Assembly: GCF_014692505.1 (NCBI RefSeq)
Contig: NZ_JACNYK010000003.1
Span: 186,001 to 250,000 of the forward strand
Length of the DNA stretch: 64,000 bases
Source of the DNA: Sphingobacterium arenae
Lineage (GTDB): Bacteria > Bacteroidota > Bacteroidia > Sphingobacteriales > Sphingobacteriaceae
Direction: 5' to 3'
The notes beneath the pieces are model-generated. The model made no database searches. It was given only the letters and a program-made list of their open reading frames with translations, and was not told the DNA's origin. Made by a program: the position numbers and the translations under genes. Below are positions 62,145 to 64,000 of the stretch, in pieces (positions within the stretch are counted from its first letter, which is position 1; every line of letters starts with the position of its first letter).

Positions 62145-62446
62145 CAGAATAATTTGTTTTTTAAAGGTGATGAAGCTATCATGAGTGGTTTATTCTTTTC
62201 GGTTTGTGAATTTAGCGAACTCATGATGGTTTCATTAGAATTATTATTAATGCGTGTTGAATTTTATGCGCGCTAATGAACTCGTTACACTCGGTTTATT
62301 CTTTAACTACAATGAGGCTCATATAAACTCGCCATATCTGGAGCTGATGATAATTTACGACGGATTCATTTATATAAAATCAAGGCACAAATTTACAAAA
62401 GCTGTTTACACTTTCGATATTCTTTGTTAAATATTAAGTTTGTATT
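62145..62446. other. Divergent intergenic region prmC-ribD
   Basis: About 300 AT-rich bases with no gene or RNA recognised. A -7-like element (62435-62442) directly precedes the ribD start. No FMN riboswitch-like structure was recognised upstream of ribD. Confidence 0.5.
62435..62442 (+). promoter_or_regulatory. -7 element immediately upstream of ribD
   Basis: TAAGTTTG matches TAnnTTTG and ends only 4 bases before the ribD ATG (62447). Transcription would begin at or inside the start codon, so the mRNA may be leaderless. Confidence 0.45.
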
Positions 62447-63505
62447 ATGGTACAAGACGAAAGGTATATGCAACGTTGCTTGGATTTGGCGACTTTGGGA
62501 GCGAGTACGGTTAGTCCTAATCCGATGGTAGGTGCGGTCATTTTGCACGATGGAATCATCATCGGAGAAGGTTATACATCACCCTACGGCGGATCGCATG
62601 CTGAAGTGAACGCGATACAAGATGCCTATCAAAAGTTGGGCAAAGCCGAAGCGAGGAACCGCTTTTGTAAATCTACAATGTATGTTAGTCTGGAACCTTG
62701 TTCTCATTTTGGAAAAACCCCCCCCTGTGCCGATATGCTCGTCGAATTACAATTCGAGCGGGTGGTTATCGGTTGTCTTGATACCTTTTCAAAAGTAAAT
62801 GGAGAAGGATTTAAAAAGTTACAAGGGGGGGGTATAGATGCTATTGTAGGGGTATTAGAGAAGGCTTGTTTGTTTGTTAATAGACGGTTTTTTACACGTA
62901 TTCAGCAGCAGCGGCCCTATGTTATTTTGAAATGGGCGCAAACTCTTGATGGTTTATTCTCGCCGGAAGACGCTGCACAACAATGGATAAGCAATACCGC
63001 TAGCAAACAACTGGTGCATAAATGGAGAGGGGAGGAGGATGCAATATTGGTAGGTACATCAACGGCACTTATTGACAACCCAAGTTTGACGACACGTTTA
63101 TGGAATGGTAAAAACCCTAAACGTATATTGATCGATAAAGAATTAGCCGTACCGACGGATGCGGCAATTTTTAATGAGGAGGCCGAAACTATTATATTCA
63201 ATGCACATCAGACAGATTGGCAAAAGAACAGAAAATTTATTGCTTTAGAACATTTTGATCTTTATCTTCCTCAACAGCTACTCTATCAGCTATATTTGAT
63301 GGACGTACAATCCTTGATTGTGGAGGGGGGAGCAAAAACGCTACAATCATTCATTGATGCAGGAATGTGGGATGAGGCCCGTGTTTTCGTATCCCAAAAT
63401 TGCTGGGGTCAGGGTAAGCTTGCGCCGCGACTGACAGCAAGAGTAGACGCTACGGAAAAAGTGGGTGACGACGAATTGAGATTTTATTTCAACAGGAAAG
63501 TTTAA
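62447..63505 (+). CDS. ribD: Bifunctional riboflavin biosynthesis protein RibD (deaminase and reductase)
   Basis: This 352-residue protein has an N-terminal cytidine-deaminase-like zinc domain (about 1-145) with His51-Ala-Glu53 ('GGSHAEVNAI') and Cys85/Cys94 ('EPCSHFGKTPPCADML'). The C-terminal reductase domain (about 150-350) has 'RPYVILKWAQTLDG' and 'LIVEGGAKTLQSFI'. It carries out the second and third steps of riboflavin synthesis. Other rib genes are not in the window. Convergent with the next gene, overlapping it by 4 bases. Confidence 0.95.
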   Translation: MVQDERYMQRCLDLATLGASTVSPNPMVGAVILHDGIIIGEGYTSPYGGSHAEVNAIQDAYQKLGKAEARNRFCKSTMYVSLEPCSHFGKTPPCADMLVELQFERVVIGCLDTFSKVNGEGFKKLQGGGIDAIVGVLEKACLFVNRRFFTRIQQQRPYVILKWAQTLDGLFSPEDAAQQWISNTASKQLVHKWRGEEDAILVGTSTALIDNPSLTTRLWNGKNPKRILIDKELAVPTDAAIFNEEAETIIFNAHQTDWQKNRKFIALEHFDLYLPQQLLYQLYLMDVQSLIVEGGAKTLQSFIDAGMWDEARVFVSQNCWGQGKLAPRLTARVDATEKVGDDELRFYFNRKV

Positions 63506-63888
63506 TGCACTTTGGGCGTGTCCAGAAGATCGGTCACGTAGCCCAGTACTTCCTGTTCTGTATGTCCGTCTTCCAACATGGAGAACGTGAGATAGGCAGC
63601 ATATATCTCGGCACTGAATACGACATGTTTATCAGAAACTATTTTGTCGATTACATCTTCGTTTACATCCATTCCAATGTGATGTAGTTCATTATGTAGA
63701 TTGGTAGAAATTGTGCTATGCCCTTCTCCAGAAGCAAAGGCAGCGATGATATGTAGTATTAACTTATCTAATATTTCTGTACTAATTTTGGTCGCTTTTT
63801 CACCATAATCATTTATGTCTATTCTTCTCTTAGCACTGTTGACAATTTTATCCCAAATAAGGTATTCCGTTTTAGTGTGCATAGCCAT
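63502..63888 (-). CDS. Conserved small protein of unknown function
   Basis: This 128-residue protein is mostly helical and acidic, with no signal peptide or transmembrane segment. 'ISTEILDKLILHIIAAFASGEGHSTISTNLHNELHHIG' contains a short Gly-His region, and the C-terminal 'EAYAAYLTFSMLEDGHTEQEVL' type stretch is amphipathic. I do not recognise a family. Its last codons overlap the ribD stop by 4 bases on the opposite strand, a compact convergent pair without a terminator between. Confidence 0.65.
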   Translation of the reverse strand: MAMHTKTEYLIWDKIVNSAKRRIDINDYGEKATKISTEILDKLILHIIAAFASGEGHSTISTNLHNELHHIGMDVNEDVIDKIVSDKHVVFSAEIYAAYLTFSMLEDGHTEQEVLGYVTDLLDTPKVH

Positions 63889-63966
63889 GAAGTTTATAAT
63901 CTACCTTAAAGGTAACAAAAAGAAAAAATACACCCAAAAAAATAATAATTGTATTTTTTTAATAGG

Positions 63967-64000
63967 CTAAGCTACACGTAGTATCTCGGCGAGTTCCTTA
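63967..64000 (-). CDS. Tail of a minus-strand gene cut by the window edge (uncertain)
   Basis: On the minus strand the last bases read as codons for 'KELAEILRVA' followed by TAG at 63969-63967. The stretch is open to the window edge. It is too short to identify. Confidence 0.3.
   Translation of the reverse strand, partial: KELAEILRVA

Noticed and set aside
62145..62446. FMN riboswitch upstream of ribD
   Set aside because: No conserved six-helix junction pattern was recognised and the promoter element sits directly before the start codon, leaving no room for a leader.
1..64000. CRISPR array or restriction/toxin defence genes
   Set aside because: No regularly spaced repeats, cas genes, methyltransferase-restriction pairs or toxin-antitoxin pairs were seen. 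PrmC is a protein methyltransferase, not a DNA one.

Overview
The window looks like chromosomal DNA of a Bacteroidota member of the Sphingobacteriaceae type (Sphingobacterium/Pedobacter-like; the genus is an inference). Supporting signs are SusC/SusD pairs, polysaccharide-utilisation gene content, the Bacteroidota -7 promoter motif TAnnTTTG in front of several operons, few Shine-Dalgarno sequences, and a mixture of lipoprotein and signal-peptide exports.

Positions 1-34 kb form a large polysaccharide utilisation locus (PUL). A minus-strand arm holds a GH2 enzyme followed by a SusC porin cut by the window edge. A divergent plus-strand operon encodes DUF5107-TPR, GH2, GH88 and an S1 sulfatase and ends at a strong terminator. 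A second plus-strand operon of ten genes encodes SusC-SusD-SusC-SusD, a surface lipoprotein, GH30, GH2, GH88, a PL8 polysaccharide lyase and an SGNH esterase. An AraC-family regulator lies convergently at its end. The PL8 lyase makes unsaturated uronides and GH88 removes them. GH2/GH30 cut neutral or uronic linkages, and the sulfatase and SGNH enzyme remove decorations. The target is therefore probably a uronic-acid polymer, perhaps sulfated and acetylated, of glycosaminoglycan or exopolysaccharide type.

Positions 34-51.8 kb are mostly housekeeping or accessory genes. They include an OmpR-type two-component system with a likely hexamer-N5-hexamer operator in front of an overlapping three-gene membrane operon, a DEAD-box-like protein with degenerate motifs, a secreted M3 peptidase, a Gfo/Idh/MocA oxidoreductase, a BNR/sialidase-like protein, an iron alcohol dehydrogenase with cupin and DinB genes, a glycine-betaine ABC transporter (proV-proW-proX), and small proteins.

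Positions 52.2-60.9 kb look like an acquired segment bounded by gene remnants. A MocR-type PLP-dependent regulator is divergent from cupin, DapA-family, thioredoxin-like, ferredoxin and GNAT genes. A second transcription unit follows: GNAT, class III aminotransferase, a tRNA-like cloverleaf inside the operon, a frameshifted pyridoxal-kinase gene, an AAA ATPase, a YggS-type PLP protein and a truncated amidotransferase. This PLP-centred, tRNA-containing cluster is the best candidate here for an undescribed system.

Positions 61-64 kb return to core genes: tRNA-Lys(TTT), prmC, ribD, an unknown small protein, and the tail of another gene at the window edge.
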